A DNA stretch of 64,000 nt, from positions 91,504,560 to 91,568,559 of the forward strand of contig CM047810.1 in assembly GCA_026214975.1 (NCBI GenBank), in the 5' to 3' direction. Positions within the stretch are counted from its first letter, which is position 1; every line of letters starts with the position of its first letter. The stretch is from Gentiana macrophylla. Taxonomy: Eukaryota; Streptophyta; Magnoliopsida; Gentianales; Gentianaceae. Made by a program: the position numbers and the translations under genes. The notes below the pieces were generated by a model. That model was not told the DNA's origin and did not search any database. It worked only from the letters and a program-made list of their open reading frames with translations. Positions 35,867 to 44,595 of the stretch are shown here, piece by piece.

Positions 35867-36800
35867 CTTTACAAAAAAGACTACAACATCTTTCATTACT
35901 GCTCTTGTCTATGTACATGACATAGTGTTAGCAAGTGATAACATGGACCTTATTACTAAGTTAAAGACATATCTACATGATCTGTACCAGATTAAAGGCC
36001 TAGGGGAGCTCAAGTATTTCTTAGGCTTAGAAGTTGCTAGGTCTACCAAGGGAATATTTGTCTTCCAGAGAAAGTATGCACTCAATTTGCTTCGATAATA
36101 TGAATTTTCAGGATGCAAACCTACCAAGACTCCAATGCAAAGCAATGTTCATTTACTGAATGGTGATTCAGAACTTTTACCTGACAACACCATGTATAGA
36201 AGTTTAATTGGCAAACTTCTATACCTAATAAAATCTAGACCAGATCTTTCTTTTGTTGTACATCAGTTAAGCCAATTCTTGACTTCTCCTACAATCAATC
36301 ATTTACAGGCTGCCAATAGATTTCTTAGATACATTAGGTTGGCACCAGCACAAGGAATTTTCTTTCCATCCAATAATGATCTTAAGCTCACAACATTTAC
36401 TGATTCAGATTGGGGTGGATGTCATGACACAAGAAGATCCATAACAGGTTATTGCATGTTCTTAGGCACAGCCTTGGTCTCATGGAAGTCTAAAAATAGC
36501 CTCATTGTCACCGGAGTTCACAGGTTTCTCGATTATAAGGCCATGGCATTAGGTGTTTGTGAGTTACAGTGGCCCCTTTATATCCTACGGGATCTACAAG
36601 TCTCAGTTTCTACCCCTATTCCAATATTCTGTGATAGTCAAAGTGCAATGCACATTGCCCACAACCATGTTTTCCATGAGAGAAAAAAACATATAGAAAT
36701 TGTCTGCCATGTAGTAAGGGAGAAAGTCCAATCCGGCCTAGTCAAACTTCTTTGGTCACAACTTAGAACCAACTAGCAGATATCCTAACTAAGGCATTGG
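35867..36800 (+). pseudogene. RT C-terminal part and RNase H of the split copia element
   Basis: Resumes the RT broken at 30702. At 35909-35920 the catalytic motif reads Tyr-Val-His-Asp instead of Tyr-Val-Asp-Asp, so the enzyme would be dead. The connection domain ('[19 protein letters not shown]') follows with one stop. RNase H is open from 36135 to 36773 ('FTDSDWGGCHDTRRSITGYC', '[20 protein letters not shown]'). The C-terminus ('LTKALDGR', about 36790) runs into a GC-rich purine patch not found in relatives. Confidence 0.88.
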
Positions 36801-36830
36801 ATGGACGCCGGGGGGCTTTCATTAAATTAA

Positions 36831-36872
36831 GGAGCGAGCGAGCGAGTCGCGCGCGAGAGAGAGAAGAGAAGA
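36831..36872 (+). repeat. GC-rich GAGC/GA simple-sequence patch
   Basis: GGAGCGAGCGAGCGAGTCGC followed by GCGCGAGAGAGAGAAGAGAA. It is unlike anything else in the copia element and is placed at the RNase H C-terminus. Confidence 0.8.
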
Positions 36873-37031
36873 CTTCCGAACCTCTGGTCCAAGGGTAGCG
36901 GTGCCCAGCAGCACACCCTCTAGTTCATTCCGTTGCCCTCGATGGCTTCACTGTGTTGGAACTCATTCTGTCCAAATATCCATCTCCAACATCTTCTCTA
37001 ATCCTAGTCTGGATTGAGGGGGTGAAATGAA

Positions 37032-37502
37032 TGTTGGACTAAAGTGAAACATCAGCTAAAACTGAAGTGGAGCATCAGCAAAACTGAAGTGAAACATGAG
37101 CTGAAAACTGAAATGGAGCATCAGCAGCAGAACATCAGCTGGAAACTGAAGTGGAGCATCAGCAAAACTGAAGTGATACATCAGCAAAACTGAAGTGATA
37201 CATCAGCATTAGCATCAGTAAAGTTAATAAAATACTCATTGTGGCTTTTTCACAAACACCTTCAACCGAAAACGGATGAAGATAGTTCTAGAAGTTTAGT
37301 TAGTTGTAACTACTTTTCTTAGGAATTAGCAGAAGCATTGTGCTATATATGTGTGTAATTGAAGTTCTGTAAACATAATTTTTGAGCTATGAATGAAATT
37401 CCATTTTCTTCTTCCATTCTCATGTTTTCTCGCTTTCTTTAATCTTCGAATTTATGTTTTGTTCTTAATTCAAGTTCTTCCGATTGAACTTGAGTTTCTT
37501 CA
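37032..37502 (+). repeat. 3' LTR of the split copia element, with internal minisatellite
   Basis: Preceded by the purine tract TTGAGGGGGTGAAATGA (37014-37030). It starts TGTTGG and ends TTCTTCA. Between about 37046 and 37222 the phrase CTGAAGTG(G/A)A(G/A)CATCAGC recurs in about seven or eight imperfect copies of 20-25 bp. The last 160 bp match the 5' LTR remnant at 25290-25456. Confidence 0.85.
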
Positions 37503-37759
37503 GATACGGTATGAATTTTCCGAACATGTGTTCAATGTGACCATAAGCCGGTAAATTAATGTACTGGCATTTATTCAACACCAAAACAATAATAATTTAC
37601 AAAACGGATCGAAGAATAAATGCAGTGTAATTCTAAAAAGCATAAATTAAACATTTAAACTTGAAATACAAGACAAATATCTGCAGTAGACAAATGCAAT
37701 TCGGTGTATCTATCATCTTCGTCCATTAAGAAGAGGATAAATATCTGCAGAAGCAACTC
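37503..37759. other. Spacer between copia LTR and the WVD2-like gene
   Basis: No coding feature. It contains two copies of a TCTGCAGATATTT-like phrase on the minus strand. The one at about 37682 could be the acceptor of an extra terminal exon of the neighbouring gene. Confidence 0.4.
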
Positions 37760-40689
37760 TTACCTTCCCTGTTCCGAGCCAACCGCATTGCTCAACTTCT
37801 TCTTTCTGCCAAAATTTGGCGATTTTGGCCTTGTTGGTGGTGGCTGGAAGTAAAAAACCGACATTAACATATATATTTTGAATTTTTACATTGGAAATAG
37901 GGATCGATTTCATTATTCAACTATTCAACTTTGAATCAAATAAAACAACTTTATTCATCTTGAATAAAATTAACATGGGAAACTTTACTTTTTATACTCA
38001 AAAAGTAAAAAATTTGAAAAATATGTCTCGTATGAAAATGTTAAAAAACTACGCCAAAGTCGACGCATTGAAATGATGATCTTGAGCCACGCATGACCAT
38101 CGAAATGACGACGCGCGACGAATGACCGACGCATCATGCATGCATCATACTAGGCATATTGTCAATTTTTTTATTTTTTAAGCATAAAAAGTAAAGTTTC
38201 CCAATTACTTTATCTTTCTTACTTTTTCATCACAAATTAATATCACATTCATTTTATATCGACACGCAACTATATGTAAACCAAACAATATTTGAATCAT
38301 AATTTATCCATATTGTTCCAAAAATATAAATCATTTTAGCATTTTGAAGTTCATTTAGAATATCAATGGAATATTTCTTAAAATTTTCTTCCTTATACCT
38401 CTAATTTATTATACATTCACATACTTTATAACTATGGGAAATTAGGGATAAGGACACAATCTGGAATATTTTTAAGTAACATGACAGCTACATATTTTTT
38501 ATAGGGAGAATGACAACTGCATAATTTTTATAGAGAGAAGGACAGACAGTGAATTCCGAAAATCAATGAATCTTTCCAGTGAATCCCGAAATCAGTGAAT
38601 TTCGACAGTGAATCCTGAAAATCAGTGACTTTCGACAATGAATTTTGAAAATTAGTGAATTTCGGCAGTGAATTTAAACAGTGAATTTCGAACACAAATG
38701 AATTTCAACAGTAGATAAATAGTTTTGTCATTTATGCAAAAGTTTCAAACAAATGTCCTTCTACTCAATTGATGAAATATTTCTGTCATTCTCCTTCATT
38801 CCCCCCTATAACTATTAGATTAATGAGAGTCAAAAGGTATTCTAGGTTTTTACTATTAAAATGAATGACACTTAACCACTTTCTTAATCTGTGTGAAAAA
38901 ATCAAAACGGACTTATATTTTGAAACTGATGTAGTATATATATTAATATATAATGTCCAAGAGGGTTTCATTTTTCTCATTCTGTTTAATACTAGTCAAT
39001 GGATTTTGAGTTTTGAACGTGAAAGGTAATTGGCAACGGTAATTACTGTGATCCTTTAATCCGAAATATTCGGATTCGAGTATTAGTGGGCATAAAAGCA
39101 TGCGTATGTATATTCCGTTTCCGTGAAAAAGAAAGGGAAAAAAAAAACGTGAAAGGTCATTTTCATCTAAATACATTAAAAAATTATGCATTCATTAATT
39201 TTTAAATAGGTATCAAAATGTCAAAGCAAAGTTATAATTTGGTATGGAGGAACCGATCAATAGAAAAGGAGAGCAATGAACCTTTTTCAGTTCCATCCTG
39301 GGTGGTGGGCCCTCTTGATAAAAGCTAGGCATTGGATTTGCCTTAAATATCAAAGTTTTCCTGAGCTGCTTAATTGCCATTTCACATTCTTCCTGCAAAG
39401 GTTTTGAACAATGAACAATGTAGATGATGTAATTGTAGAGAGATGGTTAAGAGAAGTGGCTATTATTTGCATCACTCTCGTTCTAATTCTACCGATGCAA
39501 TGCTTCATACCGTTTTTACAGAATCGACATTATAAAAGTCGGTTTTGACTCCAGAAGTTGGTTTTGGCTTCAGAACCGACTTTTTCGATTATACTGAGAT
39601 GGACAAATAGTATGGCGCACCGACGACAGTGTTTTGCAAATAAAGGCCCTTTTAACAGAATGTATACACCACATATGGTGTCCATGAAATAAGTAGAAGC
39701 AAAAGAAATAATAAAAGATATACTTTCACATGTAGTGAATAATTTGATGACATAACTAAGAAAATGTTGATACCTTGATCTTCTCCTCACACTGATTTTT
39801 CTCAGCCTCCATTGCTAGTTGTTTTTCTTCTAGCTTTGAGTAAAACTACAAAAATAAAAACGAAAACGGATCAACGCCTTATTATTTGATCCTGTTATAA
39901 TCAGATTATTGCTTTAAATCAAGAACTAAAAGGGGCCCTTCTAATTAATTAATGCACCACATGATGATGGCATATATATCGCAGCGCCGTTAAACACCGC
40001 GCGTGTTGAAAAATTGATGATGATACCTCCTTCCTCCTCTCCGCACGCTGAGTGCTTCTAAAAACCGGAGCCGAAGCAATTGTTGTTGTCGTCGTCCTGG
40101 AATTCCTCGTGTTTGATGCAATCTTCTTATTGATAACGACACCTTTAACCTTAGATTCATTCCTTTGAGATGTTATTCCGATTCCACTATGCTTTGCGAT
40201 TGCTAACGCAAATGATCGTGGAACGGTACACTTAGTTTTGCAGTTGCCTGCTGTTTCAGATTTTCTACATGTAAACTTGGCTATTATTGGATCCTCAACG
40301 TGCACATTGATCTCGGGGTCGTCGTCGTCCTTGCGGTTTTCGAACGGTTTTGGAACATCGGCTGATCCTTCATTAGTACATTCCTTAAGTTGAGCATTCT
40401 CTTCAGATGATGATGCATCAGAAAGAATAATACCACCAGAATCTTCTTGATCAACACTGGTGGTGGTGTCAATCGAATCAGTAGAAACCGCATTTGATGA
40501 ATACATTATGTTAAGGACCGAGACCGAGGCGCCTCCTGATTCGTTGCTGGCAACGATATTCTGTTCAGATGCATCAGAATGAATGTTGCCAACAATTATA
40601 ACTTCTTCAAATGTCTGCTCTTTAATTGCTTGATCATTACTCGTATTGTCTATTGAATCACCAACAATGACTGCAACAATCGAACACAT
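37760..40689 (-). CDS. TPX2-domain microtubule-binding protein, WVD2-like (KLEEK) family
   Basis: Plant WVD2-like proteins bind and bundle cortical microtubules and influence cell expansion and organ twisting. Four exons join in frame on the minus strand: 40689-40027 (221 codons), 39845-39774 (24), 39392-39282 (37) and 37843-37760. All introns are GT-AG (181, 381 and 1438 bp). The predicted protein has about 309 residues. The N-terminal half is acidic and Ser-rich. The TPX2 domain starts at '[15 protein letters not shown]' at the end of exon 1 and continues with '[16 protein letters not shown]' in exon 2, containing the defining KLEEK motif. Exon 3 has '[16 protein letters not shown]' and exon 4 '[13 protein letters not shown]'. 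Two points are uncertain. The start could differ if a 5'-UTR intron ends at the TTGCAG 20-odd bases inside the ATG. A GT at 37763 could lead to a further short exon instead of the TAA stop. It is the only intact host gene I see. Confidence 0.87.
38525..38715. repeat. Minisatellite in intron 3 of the WVD2-like gene
   Basis: The phrase CAGTGAAT(T/C)(T/C)CGAAA(A)T recurs about nine or ten times in imperfect copies of 15-25 bp. It lies within the long third intron and is not near a splice site. Confidence 0.75.
39522..39590. repeat. Short hairpin in intron 2 of the WVD2-like gene
   Basis: AATCGA ... AAAGTCGGTTTTGACTCCAGAAG is mirrored by CTTCAGAACCGACTTTTTCGATT around a loop of about 10 bp. Possibly a tiny foldback element. 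Confidence 0.6.
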
Positions 40690-41102
40690 TATGTTGCAGT
40701 TTGGTGCTTAATTTGTCAATAATCTAATCTCTGTATATCCACAAGACAGAACAAACAAAAATAATCATCACTTGAAATTATAAAATTAACCGTCTTAAAA
40801 AAAATATATTGAAAGTTCAATGAACTGAAATATGCACCGTTATTTTTCTCTACACTTAAACAATAGTTGTATGCATAAAAATAAGATGGAAATTTAATAA
40901 AAACAAAACAAAACAAAACAAAATACACACCCAAAGGGAGAGAGTGAAGGTAAAGAAATGATAAGTGCAAAAGAGTTAATAAAAAAAAAAAAAATTAAAA
41001 AAAAAAGGGAGAAAATGTCTGTGAATGCATTGAGAAAGGGAAAGGATTGAAACCTGAATGTAGAGAACTGTTTTGCCTCTCACTGTGTTCCTTGTTTCTT
41101 GG

Positions 41103-41110
41103 TTATATAG
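41103..41110 (-). promoter_or_regulatory. Probable TATA box of the WVD2-like gene
   Basis: Minus strand CTATATAA, 414 bp upstream of the proposed ATG. Downstream (41090-41053) comes a likely 5' leader ending CTACATTCAG followed by GTTTCAA, a possible donor of a 5'-UTR intron. Assignment is by position and sequence only. Confidence 0.5.
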
Positions 41111-41339
41111 ATACCAATAGACTCTAGAGTAACTCTAAAAAAAAAAGTTGAGTAATGATACGAGTACCCAACGATTGTACCACAACTACCATCTGCATCG
41201 TTAATCGTGTTAGATTTGTATTATGATCAAATTAGAATCATTATGATTATCAGTACAGATCACCGTTGTATCACACGTTGTCTCGTTACTTAAAAATATA
41301 TACACAATTTTTACGTCAAAATTCATCTTGTTGTTGTGA

Positions 41340-41605
41340 AATTTTTTTTTTTCATTTTTTTTTTTCCCCCACGAAATACGAAAGCTTTATTAATCGGATA
41401 AACCAAACTTATAACGCTACCAAAAACCCATTTCTAACGCCGCCTAGCCGCAAAACAAACAACCTACATACATACAACGTGAATAATAATAGTAGAATCA
41501 AGTCTTTGAGCAGGAAGAAATTTTCCAAAAAAAAAATATCGCAAGGAGGCGTTCAGACACATGAATCCTCTCAGCAACCTATTATTCGACGCACACAAAC
41601 ATAAA
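41340..41605 (-). mobile_element. Possible short LINE/retroposon 3' end
   Basis: On the minus strand the segment ends with TTAATAAAGCTTTCG, a few bases, and an A-rich tail (plus-strand T runs at 41340-41365), the usual look of a plant LINE 3' terminus. Another T-run follows at 41627-41642. No reading frame in it is recognisable, so this is a weak call. The 112-codon plus-strand frame at 41266-41604 is not a gene. Confidence 0.35.
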
Positions 41606-41906
41606 CTAAACACATAAAAAATACTGATTTTTTTTTTTTTTTCATTTTCTTACAAATACAAAATGTGCTGTTAGATGATAGAGTAATGATAAAGCGAGGG
41701 GAGTAACCGTGACGTAGACTATGAGGCGGGATTGAATGACGTGGTGTTATGCGAGGTGGGATCCTTTACTATATACGTTATTAGACATTTTTTTGAATTG
41801 TTTTTTTTATGAAAACTACGTTCGACATTCTTTTTAACAAACGTACAACCTCTTTTTTTGAGGGCTACAACAAATTTTAATTAGCCAAATTTTAATTAAT
41901 ACACAT

Positions 41907-42181
41907 CAGTGGCGGATTCAAAAAAATTTCAATCAAGTTACCGTAATACAGTTGTAGAGAACCTAAAAAAATTTCGGGTTGGGCGTGTAATTAGCCAAAA
42001 TTTCTCGGCTCGGGCCGGGTTGGGCGGGTAATTAGGTCAAAATTTCCGGGTCAGAATCGGTTTGGACGGGTAATTAGATCAAATTGATTTTTTTTAACCA
42101 AAACGATGTCGTTTCGCAAATTTTTTATTTTTTTTAAAATCCAGTGGCCACGCGACTTCCTGAATGCGTGGATCCGCCCCG
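41907..42181. mobile_element. hAT-type MITE with 8-bp target duplication
   Basis: 275 bp. The ends CAGTGGCGGATTC and, inverted, CGGGGCGGATCCA are imperfect terminal inverted repeats. The flanks ATACACAT (41899-41906) and ATACACAC (42182-42189) form an 8-bp duplication with one mismatch, the length expected for the hAT superfamily. Inside, GGGCGKGTAATTAG followed by CAAAATTTC-like sequence is repeated three times at 35-55 bp spacing. There is no transposase; it would be moved by an enzyme encoded elsewhere. Confidence 0.72.
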
Positions 42182-42248
42182 ATACACACTAATGAATTTA
42201 AGGTAGTCCAAAATCAAGAAAAAAGACCGTCATGTCATTATTTGCATC

Positions 42249-43320
42249 CAATTAAAATACCTCGGCGTCCCTCTCCACCATACTCGGCTAAAATTAGTCG
42301 ATTTTCAGGGCATTGTGGATAAAACCCGGTCGAAACTTCAGCCTTGGAAGGCAAATACGCTTTCAAGAGCTGGCCGTGCCATTCTTTCTCAAACGGCGCT
42401 TTCTACAACACCATATTATCATATGCAAACAAATTCTTTGCTCACTACTATATATGAGATGAATTAGATAAGATCGTCCGATCTTTTTTCTGGGGGCATG
42501 ACATGGATAAACGGGGACTTCACTTAGTGGCATGGAACCTTATATGCCAACCGAAAAATAAGGGTGGTCTGGGCATTCGAAACGCGCATGACATGAATAT
42601 CGCTTTCCTTGCAAAATTGTCTTGGCAGATGTTGACTGAGCGAGGCAAGCTTTGGGTCCAAGTACTTAACCTAAAATATAGCTCCCTACTCGATGAAACC
42701 AAAGCAAATTGCTCCTTCATATGGTGACACATATGTTTTGCGGCAAATTCTCTACGCGATGCTTTGAGTTTGATGAAAATGGAAATGTTCTGCGGAAACC
42801 AACGGCGTCCGGAAAATTTACGGTGAGCTCTGCCTACCATGAACTCCAAGACTACACTCTTAATGCAGATACTACTCATAGTGGCATTTGGAAGCTGATA
42901 TGGGCGATTAAGGGACCGCTTCATGGCAACATGCTATTATGGTTGATTCATCGAGACGCTCTTCCTACTGCAGGCCTATTAAAAGCGAGACACATAGAAG
43001 ATAATGATGCGTGCCTTGGCTGTGGCACTCGGCCCGAGTCCACGTTGCATGTGATGAGAGACTGTTGCTGGGCTACATCTGTGTGGAAACAAGTCATTCA
43101 TCGACATTGTTGGACGCTTTTTTCCACTGCCAATGAGACTCCGATTTGGCTGGAAAAATGCTTGAGTAAAAATATGTACGAACAACACGACACTATCAAT
43201 TCTCGGATTCTTATTCCAAGAGATTGTTCGGGGACTTTGGTATTGGCGCAACCACGAGACCCACCACGGAGACCGATCACGCCCCGAAGACGATCTTCAT
43301 TTCTGGAAGTTTATTCGACG
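42249..43320 (+). pseudogene. LINE (non-LTR retrotransposon) RT thumb and zf-RVT relic
   Basis: Begins inside ORF2 with 'YLGVPLHHTRLKLVDFQGIV' and 'LSRAGRAILSQTALSTTPYY', the region after the RT catalytic core. After frame changes come 'RSFFWGHDMDKRGLHLVAW' and 'GGLGIRNAHDMNIAFLAKLS' (42503-42727). The zf-RVT domain is in the open frame 42709-43353 ('GKFTVSSAYHEL', 'CLGCGTRPESTLHVMRDC'). The catalytic RT core and endonuclease lie upstream and are absent. It is a different copy from the relic at 5187 and is also GC-richer than its flanks. Confidence 0.85.
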
Positions 43321-43353
43321 AAAGACGAACTCGTGATCACCGAAATGAAATGA

Positions 43354-44590
43354 CTTTCATGCTTTTTTTTAGAAAAATTAGCCTAGTACCTATATAGTTG
43401 TTTTTTAAACACTTTAGTACACTTTGTTGATTTTTAATAAAACATCATGTTTGGAAGAAAAAAAGATATTAAGAATAATAGTTTTTTTTCTAGTAAGGGG
43501 TCCACTGTCCATCAACACCATGTAGAAGATTTGGTTATGGATCAAAATAAAATTTACGAATACGCAGATTGAATGACAAAGATAAATGTTACAGGCACAA
43601 CAGTTTTGTCACAATGGGTGACACGACATATATTTTCATTATTAATTATTATGCACCATCTATTGATTATGATTTATGTTTATTATAATCTGTAAAAGTA
43701 TGTTATGTCATTTGTTGTGCCTGAACCTTTGTAACAACAAACGCTAACAAACACAAGTTTTTTCTTTTCTTTTCTTTTGTGTCGGTGCCAAAAGGACAAA
43801 TGTTATTCTTCATTTTGTTATATAAATAAAATATTGTAAGGGTGAACATCAATTAATTCACAAGCGAAAATTGCATCCTAACCTTTTTAGATTAAAATGA
43901 CCATTTTTAAATCCCACGAAACGCCTGCTCTTTGTATCAAAAAAAAGAAACGCCTGCCCTTTTTATTAATAATTGTCTCGTGTAGGTTGATTTTTAATTA
44001 ATTGAGTAGTGATAATGACACACCAAAATGACCACGACAAAATACACCATATTTTTAAATCGTTGATTATGATATAAGACCTATAAATTCAAATGGATCT
44101 CATAAAAATCAATGATGGTTAAATATATTGTGGCACTTTATTGTATATATTTTGTTCTGTCAAAAGCTTTCTCTGATATATTCCGAGTCCACCTCCTTTG
44201 GCATGATAATGATTTGTGACCGCCGAGCTTGCTTATAGAGATATACCAACCAGAATCTATATAAAAAATATATATTTTTTTCCTTTGGTCATTCCCCATT
44301 TGTTCAGATTTAATGTACGTTTTACCTTATAATAATGTTGTAAATAACATATTATCGTATTAATTAACAATTATCGTGGCTAATAAAAAAGTCATGTTGT
44401 GGCTGTTGTTGCTACCTACTGTTCAACAGGGATGACTTTGAACTGTTTTCTCCATATTGCATCAATAATATGCCGTAGAAATGAAAAATGAATATGGTCC
44501 GATTTGACGGCTTATTCTATTTATAAATTTGTACTATTTTATACAGTTTTCAAATTTTCAAAGCAAATTAAAACGGTTTTTAGGTCAAAA
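43354..44590. other. AT-rich intergenic DNA
   Basis: No protein-like frame. Contains one candidate MITE (43587-43736) and a 43991-44160 stretch of repetitive look that I cannot classify. Confidence 0.55.
43587..43736. mobile_element. Candidate small MITE
   Basis: 150 bp with inverted ends: TGTTACAGGCACAACA on the left, and TGTTGTGCCTGAAC then TTTGTAACA on the right. The arms also share GACA(C/T)(G/A)ACATA further in. An insertion of about 6 bp in the right arm makes the match imperfect. Superfamily unknown. Confidence 0.5.
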
Positions 44591-44595
44591 TCAAT

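Larger units (their letters stand above)
25290..37502 (+). mobile_element. Ty1/copia element split by two later LTR insertions
   Basis: Plus-strand copia element whose parts fit together once the insertions at 27535-29386 and 30703-35866 are set aside; the remaining length is about 5.2 kb, normal for the family. A 167-bp 5' LTR remnant (25290-25456) matches the end of the 471-bp 3' LTR (37032-37502). Between them lie Gag, protease, integrase, RT and RNase H in copia order, all with stops. The 5' LTR is missing its first 300 bp and starts at a GT microsatellite, so no target duplication can be seen. Its Gag and RNase H resemble those of the minus-strand element at 19342. Confidence 0.88.

Noticed and set aside
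37713..37913. Minus-strand frame of 66 codons starting at 37913
   Set aside because: It overlaps exon 4 of the WVD2-like gene but in the wrong frame; the conserved TPX2-type residues appear only in the alternative frame reached by splicing.
41266..41604. 112-codon plus-strand frame downstream of the WVD2-like promoter
   Set aside because: Low-complexity content caused by T-runs and a probable retroposon tail read on the wrong strand.
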